Shown: positions 23,959 through 32,499 of the stretch, in pieces | How the letters are laid out: the number at the start of each line of letters is the position of its first letter | How positions within the stretch are numbered: the stretch's first letter is position 1 | Assembly (NCBI GenBank): GCA_963710495.1 | Contig: CAVQAI010000011.1 | Span: forward strand, 850,745 to 914,744 | DNA: 64,000 nucleotides | DNA from: Bog-756 sp963710495 | GTDB taxonomy: Bacteria > Actinomycetota > Acidimicrobiia > Acidimicrobiales > RAAP-2 | Direction: 5' to 3' | The notes under the pieces: generated by a model | Told to the model about the DNA's origin: nothing | What the model saw: only the letters and a program-made list of their open reading frames with translations | Database searches by the model: none | Translations under genes and position numbers: made by a program

Positions 23959-25650
23959 CTATCCCTTGAGCCAGACCTGGGTCGGGAAGAAGATGCCCTC
24001 GTCGAAGCCGTAGCCCGGCTTGTTGGTGTCGGGGAGGGTGGGATTGTTGAAGTTCTGGACCCGGTCCGCCGCCACCTCGGAGAAGAAGAACTGCTCGATC
24101 CACAGGTAGGGCAGCTGGAGGCCGAGCTGCTCGTTGACGGTCCGGTAGGCGGCCACCCGGGTGGACTGGTCGGTGGTGTGGCGCCCCTGCAGCATGGCCG
24201 TCTCGAGCGTCGGATCGTTCATCCTCGTGAAGTTGAGCCCGATGCTCCCGACCGGGGAGATGGTGGTGGTGCTCCACCAGACGTAGTTGAGATCGGGGCT
24301 CACCGCTCCGAACTGGTAGGAGGTGACCGCCTCGAAATTGCCCAGGATGAAGTCGTTGATGACGGTGGCCTGCTCCTCCTCGGAGATGGTCACTTTGAAG
24401 CCCACCTGCTGCCACATCTGTTGGACGGCCTGGACCTCCTTGATGGCCACGGGGTCGGGGATGGTCTTGAGGTTGATGGCCGGCGTTCCGTGCTTGGACT
24501 TGTATTGGTTGACCAGGGCGGTGGCGCCGCTCGGGTCGAAGGTGGGGAAGGCGGTCTTGCTGTAGTAGGGCGAGTCGGGCAGGAAGATCCCGGTGGCCGG
24601 CTGCTGGGACGGTCCCCCCAGGACCTTCTGCACGTCGGGCTGGTTGATGGCCTTGGCCAGGGCCTGGCGGATGGAGAGGTCATTGGTCGGCGGGGTGGCC
24701 AGGTTCAACATGATGTAGGTGAAGGAGGGCTGGCCGATGACGCCCGTGCGGGTGTCGACCAGTTGGAATCCCGACTGGCCCTCGAAGTTGGTGATCGTGC
24801 TCGGGGTGGCCGACTCGATCATGTCGACCCCACCGGAGCGGAGGGTCGACTCGCGCTGCGAGCTGTCCGGGATGGGCTTGAAGGTGATGCTGTCGAGATA
24901 GGGGAGCCCGCTGCGCCAGTAGGTCGGGTTCTTGGTGGCGGTGAAGAAGCTGTTCTGCTGCCATTGCGAGTAGATGAAGGGCCCGGTCCCCACCGGCTGG
25001 AGGACTCCGGAGCCACCCGAGTTGGCCTTGTCGATCATGGCCTGGCCCACCACGTAGCCGACCTGGGTGGTGAGGCCGGCCGGGAAGCTCGGGTTCGGAC
25101 CGGTCAAGGTGTAGACGACCGTCATGGGGTCGGGGGTGGTGACCGAGGCGACCTGGGCGAGGGCGGTGCCGGTCAGCGCCGAGGCCTTGAGCGCCTTGTA
25201 ATTGGAGGCCACCACGGCGGAGGTCAGGGCCGACCCGTCGTTGAACTTGATGTTCGGCCTCAGTGTCATGGTCCAGGTGTCGAAGGTGGCGTTGGCGGTC
25301 ATCGACTTGGCCAGGTACGGCTGGATGCTCCCGTCGGCGGCCACCGCCATCAGGGGGTCGTAGACGGCGTTGGCGTACAGGTACCCGTTGGTGTCCCAGT
25401 GGTTGTTCGGCGGGTAGAACCCGTCGATCTCGGCGATGGTGCCGACGGTGAGCGACCCGCCCCGCTGGGGTGTCCCGGTGCCGACCCCGGGTTTCGACCC
25501 GGTGCCGCTGGTGGTGGTGGGCGACCCCGAGCTGGAGGAACAGCCGGCCAGCAGGCTCGGCACGCCGGCTCCCAGGGCGACGGCCCCGCCGGCCACGGCG
25601 CTGCGGGACAGAAAGCTCCGTCGGCTGAATTCGCTACCTGATGTCACCAT
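23959..25650 (-). CDS. ABC transporter family-5 solute-binding lipoprotein
   Basis: A 563-residue extracytoplasmic binding protein (SBP_bac_5). The N terminus has a twin-arginine signal (SRRSFLSRSAVAGGA) and a lipobox LLAGC, so it should be exported folded and lipid-anchored, followed by a Ser/Thr/Gly linker. The mature part shows family signatures: GGSLTVGTIAEIDGF, LRPNIKFNDGSALTS, PVGTGPFIYSQW, LNLATPP with IRQALAKAINQP. The start is preceded by GGGGGAAG. It heads the importer operon; the likely substrate is a peptide, but related proteins bind nickel or sugars. Confidence 0.93.
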   Translation of the reverse strand: MVTSGSEFSRRSFLSRSAVAGGAVALGAGVPSLLAGCSSSSGSPTTTSGTGSKPGVGTGTPQRGGSLTVGTIAEIDGFYPPNNHWDTNGYLYANAVYDPLMAVAADGSIQPYLAKSMTANATFDTWTMTLRPNIKFNDGSALTSAVVASNYKALKASALTGTALAQVASVTTPDPMTVVYTLTGPNPSFPAGLTTQVGYVVGQAMIDKANSGGSGVLQPVGTGPFIYSQWQQNSFFTATKNPTYWRSGLPYLDSITFKPIPDSSQRESTLRSGGVDMIESATPSTITNFEGQSGFQLVDTRTGVIGQPSFTYIMLNLATPPTNDLSIRQALAKAINQPDVQKVLGGPSQQPATGIFLPDSPYYSKTAFPTFDPSGATALVNQYKSKHGTPAINLKTIPDPVAIKEVQAVQQMWQQVGFKVTISEEEQATVINDFILGNFEAVTSYQFGAVSPDLNYVWWSTTTISPVGSIGLNFTRMNDPTLETAMLQGRHTTDQSTRVAAYRTVNEQLGLQLPYLWIEQFFFSEVAADRVQNFNNPTLPDTNKPGYGFDEGIFFPTQVWLKG

Positions 25651-25675
25651 CTTCCCCCTGGCCTCATCCCCTCTC

Positions 25676-25696
25676 GAACGGGTCAACGACCCGTTC
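25676..25696. promoter_or_regulatory. 21-bp palindrome, probable operator
   Basis: GAACGGGTC and GACCCGTTC flank AAC as a perfect inverted repeat. It lies between the predicted -10 element at 25707-25712 and the binding-protein start at 25650, that is, in the leader of the importer operon, where a bound repressor would block transcription. Confidence 0.55.
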
Positions 25697-25706
25697 CAGG
25701 AGGCGC

Positions 25707-25712
25707 ACTCTA
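25707..25712 (-). promoter_or_regulatory. Predicted -10 element of importer operon
   Basis: TAGAGT on the minus strand lies 56 bases ahead of the binding-protein start codon. No strong -35 match is seen. The palindromic site sits directly downstream. Confidence 0.35.
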
Positions 25713-25826
25713 CCCACAGGCACGACTCACCGTGGGGGCACGTTACCGCCAAGTAGGTGCTGGTTCCAGGGGATGGGCGGGACATTCGCGGCCATGCAGA
25801 GACCCCACCCGTTCGCCGGCGCTGGT

Positions 25827-25832
25827 TACCAT
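25827..25832 (+). promoter_or_regulatory. Predicted -10 element, leaderless GT-C gene
   Basis: TACCAT is followed by seven bases and ATG 25840, the same geometry as upstream of uvrB and uvrA. It argues for ATG 25840 over the in-frame ATG 25831, which overlaps the hexamer. Confidence 0.5.
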
Positions 25833-25839
25833 GCGAGCC

Positions 25840-27543
25840 ATGGACGTAGCGCCGCCGGGGCCGGCCTCGGTCGTCGAACCGGCGATGGGGGGCGGGACCC
25901 CGGGCGGGACCGGCGGTGTCGCCGGGACGGTCGCCCCGGCGCGGCCGACCCGGCGCGAGGTCGGGGCGGATGGTTCGGTGCCGGAGCCGGTCGACGACCG
26001 CGCCCAGGGGAGGCCTTTCAGCCGGCGGACGATGAACCTGCTCACCGCGCTGGCGGTGCTGGTGGTGGCGTTCACCGTCGTGCTGCGGTTCTGGACCACC
26101 TCGGACCTCTGGCTCGACGAGGCCCTGACCGTCAACATCGCCCGCCAGCCCCTGCACCTGATCCCGTCGTTCCTGCGCCGGGACGGCGCACCGCCTCTCT
26201 ACTACGTGCTGCTCCACTTCTGGACCTCCTGGTTCGGCACATCGGACATCGCCGTGCGGTCCCTCTCCGGAGTCATGGGCCTGGCCACGTTGCCATTGGC
26301 CTGGTTGGCCGGTCGGCGCCTGGGCGGCCGGACGGTGGCCTGGGCCGCCACCCTGCTGGTGGCCACGTCGCCGTTCGCCGTCCGCTACTCGACCGAGGCG
26401 CGCATGTACGCGCTGGTCATGCTCCTCACCGTCCTCGGCTACCTGGCGCTCGACGGTGCGCTCCGTCGCCCGGGCTTCGGCAACGTGCTGGCCGTCGGCG
26501 TGGTGACGTCGCTCCTGCTCTACTCGCACTACTGGTCGATGTACCTCATCGGGGTCGTGGGCCTCTGGCTGGCCTGGCAGGCGTGGAGGGGACGGCCCAG
26601 CCTGCGGCCCGGGGCGCGGGCCTCACTCGTGGCCATGGTCGTCGGCTCGCTGACCTTCCTTCCCTGGCTGCCCACCTTCCTCTACCAGTCGCACCACACC
26701 GGGACACCGTGGGCCACCCCGGCCAACTTCGCCGCCATGGTCAACGCCGTGGCCTCGTTCGCCGGGGGCGGCACCAACGGGGGCCGCGCCCTGGCCCTGA
26801 TCTTCTTCGCCCTGGCCGGCCTCGGCGTCTTCGGGGTGGCCACCGACCGGCTGCACATCGAGCTCGACATCCGTACCCGGCCCCTCGGCCGGCCCCTGGC
26901 CATCGCCATCGTGGGCACGCTCGGGGTGGCCATCGCCGGGGGGTTCATCACCAACAGCGCGTTCGACGCCCGCTACGCATCGGTGGTCTTCATCCCCCTC
27001 ATCCTGCTGGTCTCCCTCGGCTTGGTGACCTTCGCCGACCGGCGGGTGCGGGTGGCCGTCCTGGCCCTGGCGGTGGTGGCCGGGCTGGCCAGCGCCATCC
27101 CCAACATCACGACCAACCGGACCCAGGCCGGCCAGGTGGCCGCGGCCATCGCCGCCCAGGGGAAGCCGGGAGACCTCGTCGCCTACTGCCCGGACCAGCT
27201 CGGACCGGCCGTGAACCGCCTGCTTCCCGGCGGTCGCTACCGGCAGACGACCTTCCCGCGGGGCACCGGTCCGGTCTTCGTCGACTGGGCCGACTACGCG
27301 GCGGCGTCGCGGGCCGGCTCGGCGGTCAACTTCTCGCTGCAGCTCGAGTCGGCCGCAGCCTCCAACCGCCAGATCTTCGTGGTGTGGGCCCCCGGGTACC
27401 AGACGCTCGGGACCAAATGCGAGGGCATCGTCCAGACACTCCAGGGCGATCCGCGGTTCCGGGCCACCCAACTGGTGACCGGCGCGCCCCAGACCTTCTA
27501 TCAACCCATGTGGCTGGTCCGCTTCACGCCGACCGCACCCTGA
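25840..27543 (+). CDS. GT-C membrane glycosyltransferase (PMT/GT39-like)
   Basis: A 567-residue polytopic membrane protein. After a 50-residue Gly/Pro-rich cytoplasmic tail and a first helix (LLTALAVLVVAFTVVLRFW), the first external loop has the acidic pair SDLWLDEALTV typical of GT-C enzymes that use polyprenyl-phosphate sugars, then PPLYYVLLHFW and about ten more helices. A C-terminal soluble segment (GDLVAYCPDQLGPAVNRLLP) follows. It probably transfers a sugar to a cell-wall glycan or protein outside the membrane. It is followed three bases later by a second membrane glycosyltransferase. Confidence 0.82.
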   Translation: MDVAPPGPASVVEPAMGGGTPGGTGGVAGTVAPARPTRREVGADGSVPEPVDDRAQGRPFSRRTMNLLTALAVLVVAFTVVLRFWTTSDLWLDEALTVNIARQPLHLIPSFLRRDGAPPLYYVLLHFWTSWFGTSDIAVRSLSGVMGLATLPLAWLAGRRLGGRTVAWAATLLVATSPFAVRYSTEARMYALVMLLTVLGYLALDGALRRPGFGNVLAVGVVTSLLLYSHYWSMYLIGVVGLWLAWQAWRGRPSLRPGARASLVAMVVGSLTFLPWLPTFLYQSHHTGTPWATPANFAAMVNAVASFAGGGTNGGRALALIFFALAGLGVFGVATDRLHIELDIRTRPLGRPLAIAIVGTLGVAIAGGFITNSAFDARYASVVFIPLILLVSLGLVTFADRRVRVAVLALAVVAGLASAIPNITTNRTQAGQVAAAIAAQGKPGDLVAYCPDQLGPAVNRLLPGGRYRQTTFPRGTGPVFVDWADYAAASRAGSAVNFSLQLESAAASNRQIFVVWAPGYQTLGTKCEGIVQTLQGDPRFRATQLVTGAPQTFYQPMWLVRFTPTAP

Positions 27544-27546
27544 CGG

Positions 27547-28848
27547 GTGGCCGGTATCGCACACGGGATCGCCGGCCCGCCCCCACCCCCGAGCGGGGCG
27601 GCTACCGGCGGAGCCACCACCGGTGCCACCGCTGGCCCCGCCACCACCGGCCCAGGCACCACTGCATCAGCCATCGCCCCGGGAGCGTCTTGGTCGGCCC
27701 GGTCGCAACGGGCCCGGGCCGGTTCCCGGGTCTTCGCCGGGGCGCTGGTGGACGTCCTGCCCGCCTGGATCGTGGCCCGCGGGTTGGTCGTTGCCAGCCT
27801 GGCCCTGGCCCACGGGATCGTCGGCACCGTCCGGCCGGGCAATGCCGGTGCCCGCCTTCACGTGCAGCAGGGCCTGCTCACCTGGGACGGCGGGTGGTAC
27901 CAGTCGATCGCCGCCCACGGCTATGCCGCGTCGGGGCTGCAATCGGTGCGCTTCTTCCCGGCCTTTCCGTTGGCCGGGCGGGTCCTCGCCTGGGTGCCGG
28001 GCGTCACCCCGGGCGTGGCCCTGATCTTCCTGTCCAACGCTTGCTCGCTGGCCGCCATGGCGGCCCTGTTCCTGCTGGTGCGCAAGGACTTGGGGCGCGA
28101 CCTGGGCCCGGACCTGGCCCGCCGCTCGGTCTGGCTCCTGGCCCTCGCCCCGGCGGCGTACTCCCTGGTCCTGGGCTATGCCGATGGGCCGCTTCTCCTC
28201 TGCTCGGTGGTCGCCCTCTTCGGGGCCCGGACGGGACGCTGGTGGTGGACGGCCCTGGCCGGCCTGGTGGGGGGCCTCCTCCGGCCGGTCGGGATCCTGC
28301 TCGTCGTCCCGGCCGTGGTGGAGGTCTGGCGGCAGCGGAACGTCGGGACCACGCCGGTCGGGTGGGTGGCCCGGGCGGCGGCCGTCCTCGGGCCGTTGGT
28401 CGGCACCGGGTCCTACCTGGCCTGGGTGGACGGCCAGTTCGGGGATCCGTGGCTGCCGTTCCGGCTGCAGCAGCAGCTCGGTCACCGGGGCGCGGTCCGC
28501 CTCCCGCTCCCGGCCATGTGGCACAACCTCTTGTCGGTGGTCCACGGTCACCATCTGGGCAGCGCCTCCCATGTCCCCTGGGTGGTGCTGAGCATCGCCT
28601 TGGTGGTCATCGCCTTCCGGCGGCTGCCCGCCTCCTACGGTGCCTTCGCCGTCGCCGTGCTGGTCGTGGCCCTGGCCAGCTCCAATCTCGACTCGTTCGA
28701 GCGGTACGCTCTGGGGGCGTTCCCGCTGGTGGTGGCGGCCTCGACCCTGACGGGCCGCCGTCCGGTCGAGCTCGCCGTCCTGGTGCTGTCGGGGTCGGCC
28801 ATGGCCGGGTACGCCGTGTTGGCCTTCCTCGGCATCGTGGTCCCGTGA
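27547..28848 (+). CDS. GT-C membrane mannosyltransferase-like protein (PIG-V-like)
   Basis: A 433-residue membrane protein. The first 60 residues are Ala/Gly/Pro/Thr-rich and probably unstructured. The membrane part shows WDGGWYQSIAAHGY in the first loop followed by RFFPAFPL, a pattern shared with PIG-V/GPI mannosyltransferase-II-like bacterial proteins, and about nine further helices. GTG 27547 comes three bases after the previous stop, so coexpression is likely. Specific acceptor unknown. Confidence 0.8.
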   Translation: MAGIAHGIAGPPPPPSGAATGGATTGATAGPATTGPGTTASAIAPGASWSARSQRARAGSRVFAGALVDVLPAWIVARGLVVASLALAHGIVGTVRPGNAGARLHVQQGLLTWDGGWYQSIAAHGYAASGLQSVRFFPAFPLAGRVLAWVPGVTPGVALIFLSNACSLAAMAALFLLVRKDLGRDLGPDLARRSVWLLALAPAAYSLVLGYADGPLLLCSVVALFGARTGRWWWTALAGLVGGLLRPVGILLVVPAVVEVWRQRNVGTTPVGWVARAAAVLGPLVGTGSYLAWVDGQFGDPWLPFRLQQQLGHRGAVRLPLPAMWHNLLSVVHGHHLGSASHVPWVVLSIALVVIAFRRLPASYGAFAVAVLVVALASSNLDSFERYALGAFPLVVAASTLTGRRPVELAVLVLSGSAMAGYAVLAFLGIVVP

Positions 28849-28980
28849 CCGGGCTCGGCCGCCCAGGGCCCGGCTCCGCCGGCGTCAGCCTGGTTCCTTC
28901 GCGGGGGGAGGCGGACGTGTGGTTCCCCCCGATCACGGAGTCGACCCACTAGCCTGGCCAAGCGAGGGGCAGTGGGGGAT

Positions 28981-29032
28981 GTGCCCGTCGGCAGGGCACG
29001 GTGCTCCCGGCCCGGAGGAGGCGGGCCGGGAG
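28981..29032 (+). ncRNA. Paired hairpins, possible leader RNA or terminator
   Basis: GTGCCC/GGGCAC form a six-pair stem with a seven-base loop at 28981-28999. Four bases later CTCCCGGCCCG at 29004-29014 pairs perfectly with 29022-29032 around the loop GAGGAGG. The second loop resembles a Shine-Dalgarno sequence. Without a T-tract, this could be a terminator for the upstream operon, a cis-acting RNA, or an ANTAR-type two-hairpin target. Confidence 0.4.
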
Positions 29033-29208
29033 GAACCGGGGTGACGTCTCACGTCGGGTATCCGGCCGATGCGGGCGGTGGTGGCCGCGGGCCTGGGCCG
29101 GCCGCCACGGCCGAGCGAGCGAGATGACCGGAATTGGGTAAGGACCAGGAAATGACCCGGATGACCGAGATGAGCGAGCCAGGAAGAACGGACACCAGCG
29201 CGTGGCAT

Positions 29209-29214
29209 TAGCGT
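29209..29214 (+). promoter_or_regulatory. Predicted -10 element of flavoprotein gene
   Basis: TAGCGT lies eight bases ahead of an in-frame GTG at 29223. It supports that GTG over the earlier one at 29202, which would precede the transcript start. Confidence 0.4.
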
Positions 29215-29222
29215 CAGGCCGG

Positions 29223-30779
29223 GTGCGGACCGGGCGGCGGGCGGAGAATCCCGACCGGCCACCGGGTCGACGGCCGGTGCTCGTCATCGGGGGCGGTCCG
29301 GCCGGGCTGACCGCGGCCCATCAATTGGCCGAGGCCGGCGATCCGGTGGTGGTCGTCGAAGAGGACTCGGTGGTGGGCGGCATCAGTCGTACCGTCCTGC
29401 GGGACGGCTGGCGCTTCGACATCGGGGGCCACCGCTTCTTCACCAAGGTGCGGCCGGTCGAGGAGTTCTGGCACAAGGTGCTCCCCCCGGAGGACTTTCT
29501 CCTCCGTCCCCGGATGAGCCGCATCTTCTACGGCGGGAAGTTCTACGACTATCCGATCAAGCTGGGCAACGCCCTGTCCAATCTGGGCCTCATCGAGGCG
29601 ATCCGCTGTGGGCTCTCGTTCCTCTGGGTCCGGCTGCGGCCGCCCAAGGACGTCTCCACTCTGGAGGGGTACATCGTGTCCAATTACGGCTGGCGCCTCT
29701 ACGACCACTTCTTCAAGACCTACAACGAGAAGCTCTGGGCTGTGTCGGCCTCGGAGATCTCCGCCGACTGGGGTGCACAGCGCATCAAAGGCATGTCGCT
29801 CTGGACGGCGGTGTGGGAGCCGATCCGGTCCTCGTTGCGTGGCCGGCACCGGGACCGGTCGAAGCAGGTGACCAGTCTGATCGAGGAGTTCCAGTACCCG
29901 AAGTACGGGCCCGGCATGATGTGGGAACGGTGCGCCGAGCAGGTGGTGGCCATGGGCGGTGCCCTCCGCATGGAGACCTCGGCGGCGACCCTCCATGTCG
30001 AGAACGGCGCGGCGGTGGCCGTGACGGTGCGGTCGGCGGACGGGGAGGAGCGGGTCCCCGTCTCCCATGTGATCTCGTCCATGCCGTTCACGTCGCTGGC
30101 CCGCATCGTCGACCCCCCGGTGCCGGACGAGGTTCTGGCGGCCGCCGACGATCTCCGGTACCGCGATTTCCTCACGGTGGCGCTGGTGGTCCCCGAGGAA
30201 CGGGGCTTTCCCGACAACTGGATCTACATCCACTCGCCCGAGGTCAAGGTGGGCCGGATCCAGAACTTCGGGTCCTGGTCTCCCTACATGGTCAAGGACG
30301 GGCGGACCTGCCTCGGGATGGAGTACTTCGTCTTCGAGGGGGACGAGCTCTGGACCAAGCCGGACGACGAGCTCGTCGCCCTGGCCATCGAGGAGCTGGG
30401 CGCCATCGGACTGGTCGACCCGGCCGACGTCGAGGCCGGGTACGTAGTCAGGATGCCCAAGGCCTATCCGGTGTACGACGACGTCTACCGTGACAACGTG
30501 GACGTGATCCGCCGGTGGTTCGAGCAGCATGCGCCCAACGTGCATCCGGTGGGCCGGAACGGCATGCACAAGTACAACAACCAGGACCATTCGATGTACA
30601 CGGCGATGCTCACGGTGGAGAACATCCACGGCGCCGACCACGACATCTGGTCGATCAACGTCGAAGAGGAGTACCACGAGGTCGACGGGGCGAAGGCGAG
30701 CGAGGGGAGCGGCGGGACCGGTCGGGATGCACCGGTGATTCCCCGCAAGGCTGCGACCCTGGATCGCGCCGCCGTCTAG
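29223..30779 (+). CDS. FAD-dependent oxidoreductase, UDP-galactopyranose-mutase-like
   Basis: A 518-residue flavoprotein (518 from GTG 29223; an earlier in-frame GTG is at 29202). The dinucleotide-binding loop VLVIGGGPAGLTAAHQLAE is followed by the acidic residue of the Rossmann beta-2 (VVVVEEDSVVGG) and GWRFDIGGHRFFTK, the pattern of the COG1232/amine-oxidase group that also includes UGM-like proteins of polysaccharide loci. The middle contains KTYNEKLWAVSASEIS. In this setting, next to a flippase, GT4 enzyme and AftD, a sugar-nucleotide isomerase or lipid-linked sugar oxidoreductase role is plausible but unproven. Confidence 0.82.
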   Translation: MRTGRRAENPDRPPGRRPVLVIGGGPAGLTAAHQLAEAGDPVVVVEEDSVVGGISRTVLRDGWRFDIGGHRFFTKVRPVEEFWHKVLPPEDFLLRPRMSRIFYGGKFYDYPIKLGNALSNLGLIEAIRCGLSFLWVRLRPPKDVSTLEGYIVSNYGWRLYDHFFKTYNEKLWAVSASEISADWGAQRIKGMSLWTAVWEPIRSSLRGRHRDRSKQVTSLIEEFQYPKYGPGMMWERCAEQVVAMGGALRMETSAATLHVENGAAVAVTVRSADGEERVPVSHVISSMPFTSLARIVDPPVPDEVLAAADDLRYRDFLTVALVVPEERGFPDNWIYIHSPEVKVGRIQNFGSWSPYMVKDGRTCLGMEYFVFEGDELWTKPDDELVALAIEELGAIGLVDPADVEAGYVVRMPKAYPVYDDVYRDNVDVIRRWFEQHAPNVHPVGRNGMHKYNNQDHSMYTAMLTVENIHGADHDIWSINVEEEYHEVDGAKASEGSGGTGRDAPVIPRKAATLDRAAV

Positions 30780-30827
30780 GCGGCTGGGGACCGGCCAGGT
30801 GTCGCGCGGGAGGCGGCGAGATCCGGC

Positions 30828-32417
30828 ATGAGCGGCGCCGACGACCTCCCCCCGGAGACCGAACCCTCCGATCCGGCCGGACCGGAGCTCCAAGCCGTGC
30901 TGGACGAGGTGGAGACCGTGGTCGAACCGGTCACCGAATCGGTTTCGATGGCTCCGGCCGTGGGCATCGCCGTCGCCGGCGGACCGATCATCACCCTCCC
31001 CGACGGCGCCCCCGACACCCCGGGCGCTCCCGACACGCACAGCACCACGGCCAAGGCGAAGGTGCCCAAGCACGACTCGGTGATCTCCGGCCTCACCCAG
31101 GCCGGGCCCGTGGCCGTGGCCGGCCTGCTCGTCAACGGTGTCGCCGTCCTGGTCGTCGTGGTGGTGGCCCGGCTGGTCACCCCGGCGTCCTACGGCGCCA
31201 TCGCCCAGTTGCTCGGGCTGTTCTTCATCCTCTCGATGCCGGGCTCGGCCGTGCTGGTGGGCGTGGTCCGCCGGGTGACCGCCCTCCAGCGCGCCGGCCA
31301 CGCGGGCATGGTGCGGCCCTGGGCCGGGCGGATCCATCGCATCGTGCTGGCGGCCATCGTCGTCGAGGCGGTGATCGTCCTGGCGCTCCAAGGTTGGATC
31401 GCCCGGCAGCTCTCCCTGCCCAGCAGCGCCGGGGTGGTGCTCATCCTCGTGTCGGGGGGCATCTGGATCCTGCTGTCGGTGGATCGCGGCTTGTTGCAGG
31501 CCCACCGCGGCTATCGGGCTCTCGCCGGTAACCTCCTGGTGGAAGGCGGTTTCCGCAGCGTCTTCGTCATCGTCTTCGTCGGCGCCCACCTGGGTGTGGC
31601 CGGGTACGCCCTCGGAGTCTTCATCAGCGAGACACTGGCGACGATCCACGCCCGTTGGCTCGCCACCCGGGTCTGGTCCGCCGAGCCCGAGGTCTTGGAC
31701 CCGGCTGCGGTGGACCCGGCTGCCGACTCGAGCCTGATCCGGCGGCGGCTGGTGGCCGACGTCTCGGCGGCCTTCGTCGGCCTCGCCCTGCTCGGCCTCC
31801 TGCAAAACGTCGATGTCATCCTGCTCGGCCGGTTGGACCATGCCAACGTGGGTCCCTACGCGGCCATCTCGGTGGCATCGAAGGCCCTCGTCTTCGGGGC
31901 CCTGGCCCTCGGCGCCTACCTGCTCCCCGAGGCCACGATCCGCTGGAACGAGGGCGGCCACGCCGTTCGCCAACTCGGCGTCACCCTCATCTTCCTCGCC
32001 GTACCCGCCGCCGTGCTGCTGGGGATCTCGTTGCTGGTGCCCCGTTGGTTCCTCACCCTGGTCTTCTCGGCCAAGCTGAGCGCGGCCGCACCCGCTTTCG
32101 CCACCCTGGTGGTCGCCATGATGTGCCTGTCGTTCTCGGTCCTGGTGACCAACTATCTCTTCGGCACCGGCTCCCGCTGGATCGTGTTCCTCCTGCTCGG
32201 TGGGTCGTCACTCGCCGTGGTCCTGGTGGCCATGGCCGGTGGTCGGACCACCCAGACGGCCCGAGCGGACCTCATCGCCCAGGCCGTCCTGGCGGCGGCC
32301 ATGGCCGTGGCCTTCGCCCTCATCCATCGCAGACACCGTGGGCGGCACTGGTTCTCGGCCCCGGCGCCACCCCGGCACCGCACCGCCTCCGCTCCGGGGT
32401 CGGCCCCCGCCAACTGA
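30828..32417 (+). CDS. Polysaccharide flippase (Wzx/MATE-like)
   Basis: A 529-residue membrane protein with an acidic, Pro-rich cytoplasmic tail of about 80 residues and then 12-14 predicted helices, starting AGPVAVAGLLVNGVAVLVVV and ending LIAQAVLAAAMAVAFALIH. The arrangement VARLVTPASYGAIAQLLGL is typical of the polysaccharide-biosynthesis branch of the MOP exporter superfamily, which flips lipid-linked oligosaccharides. It is followed by a promoter-like hexamer and a GT4 glycosyltransferase. Confidence 0.85.
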   Translation: MSGADDLPPETEPSDPAGPELQAVLDEVETVVEPVTESVSMAPAVGIAVAGGPIITLPDGAPDTPGAPDTHSTTAKAKVPKHDSVISGLTQAGPVAVAGLLVNGVAVLVVVVVARLVTPASYGAIAQLLGLFFILSMPGSAVLVGVVRRVTALQRAGHAGMVRPWAGRIHRIVLAAIVVEAVIVLALQGWIARQLSLPSSAGVVLILVSGGIWILLSVDRGLLQAHRGYRALAGNLLVEGGFRSVFVIVFVGAHLGVAGYALGVFISETLATIHARWLATRVWSAEPEVLDPAAVDPAADSSLIRRRLVADVSAAFVGLALLGLLQNVDVILLGRLDHANVGPYAAISVASKALVFGALALGAYLLPEATIRWNEGGHAVRQLGVTLIFLAVPAAVLLGISLLVPRWFLTLVFSAKLSAAAPAFATLVVAMMCLSFSVLVTNYLFGTGSRWIVFLLLGGSSLAVVLVAMAGGRTTQTARADLIAQAVLAAAMAVAFALIHRRHRGRHWFSAPAPPRHRTASAPGSAPAN

Positions 32418-32438
32418 GCCGACGGCGGAAAGCACCGG

Positions 32439-32444
32439 TACACT
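32439..32444 (+). promoter_or_regulatory. Predicted -10 element of GT4 gene
   Basis: TACACT preceded by CCGG, about 55 bases ahead of ATG 32500. Unlike the leaderless genes, this one has a ribosome site (GGAGG nine bases before the ATG), so a leadered transcript is expected. Confidence 0.35.
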
Positions 32445-32499
32445 CGGCCCTTCATCGGGAGAGAGGGCGCCCGAAAGCCGACGTCGGAGGCGAGTGGGG

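Larger units (their letters stand above)
28849..29222. other. Structured intergenic region
   Basis: This gap of about 370 bases between the second GT-C gene and the flavoprotein contains no supported gene. It holds two consecutive hairpins (28981-28999 and 29004-29032), listed separately, and the -10-like TAGCGT at 29209. Confidence 0.5.

Noticed and set aside
22979..24415. Extended N terminus for the OppB-type permease
   Set aside because: The upstream part is in the binding-protein gene's DNA and reads as low-complexity shadow. ATG 23923 gives the family's N terminus.
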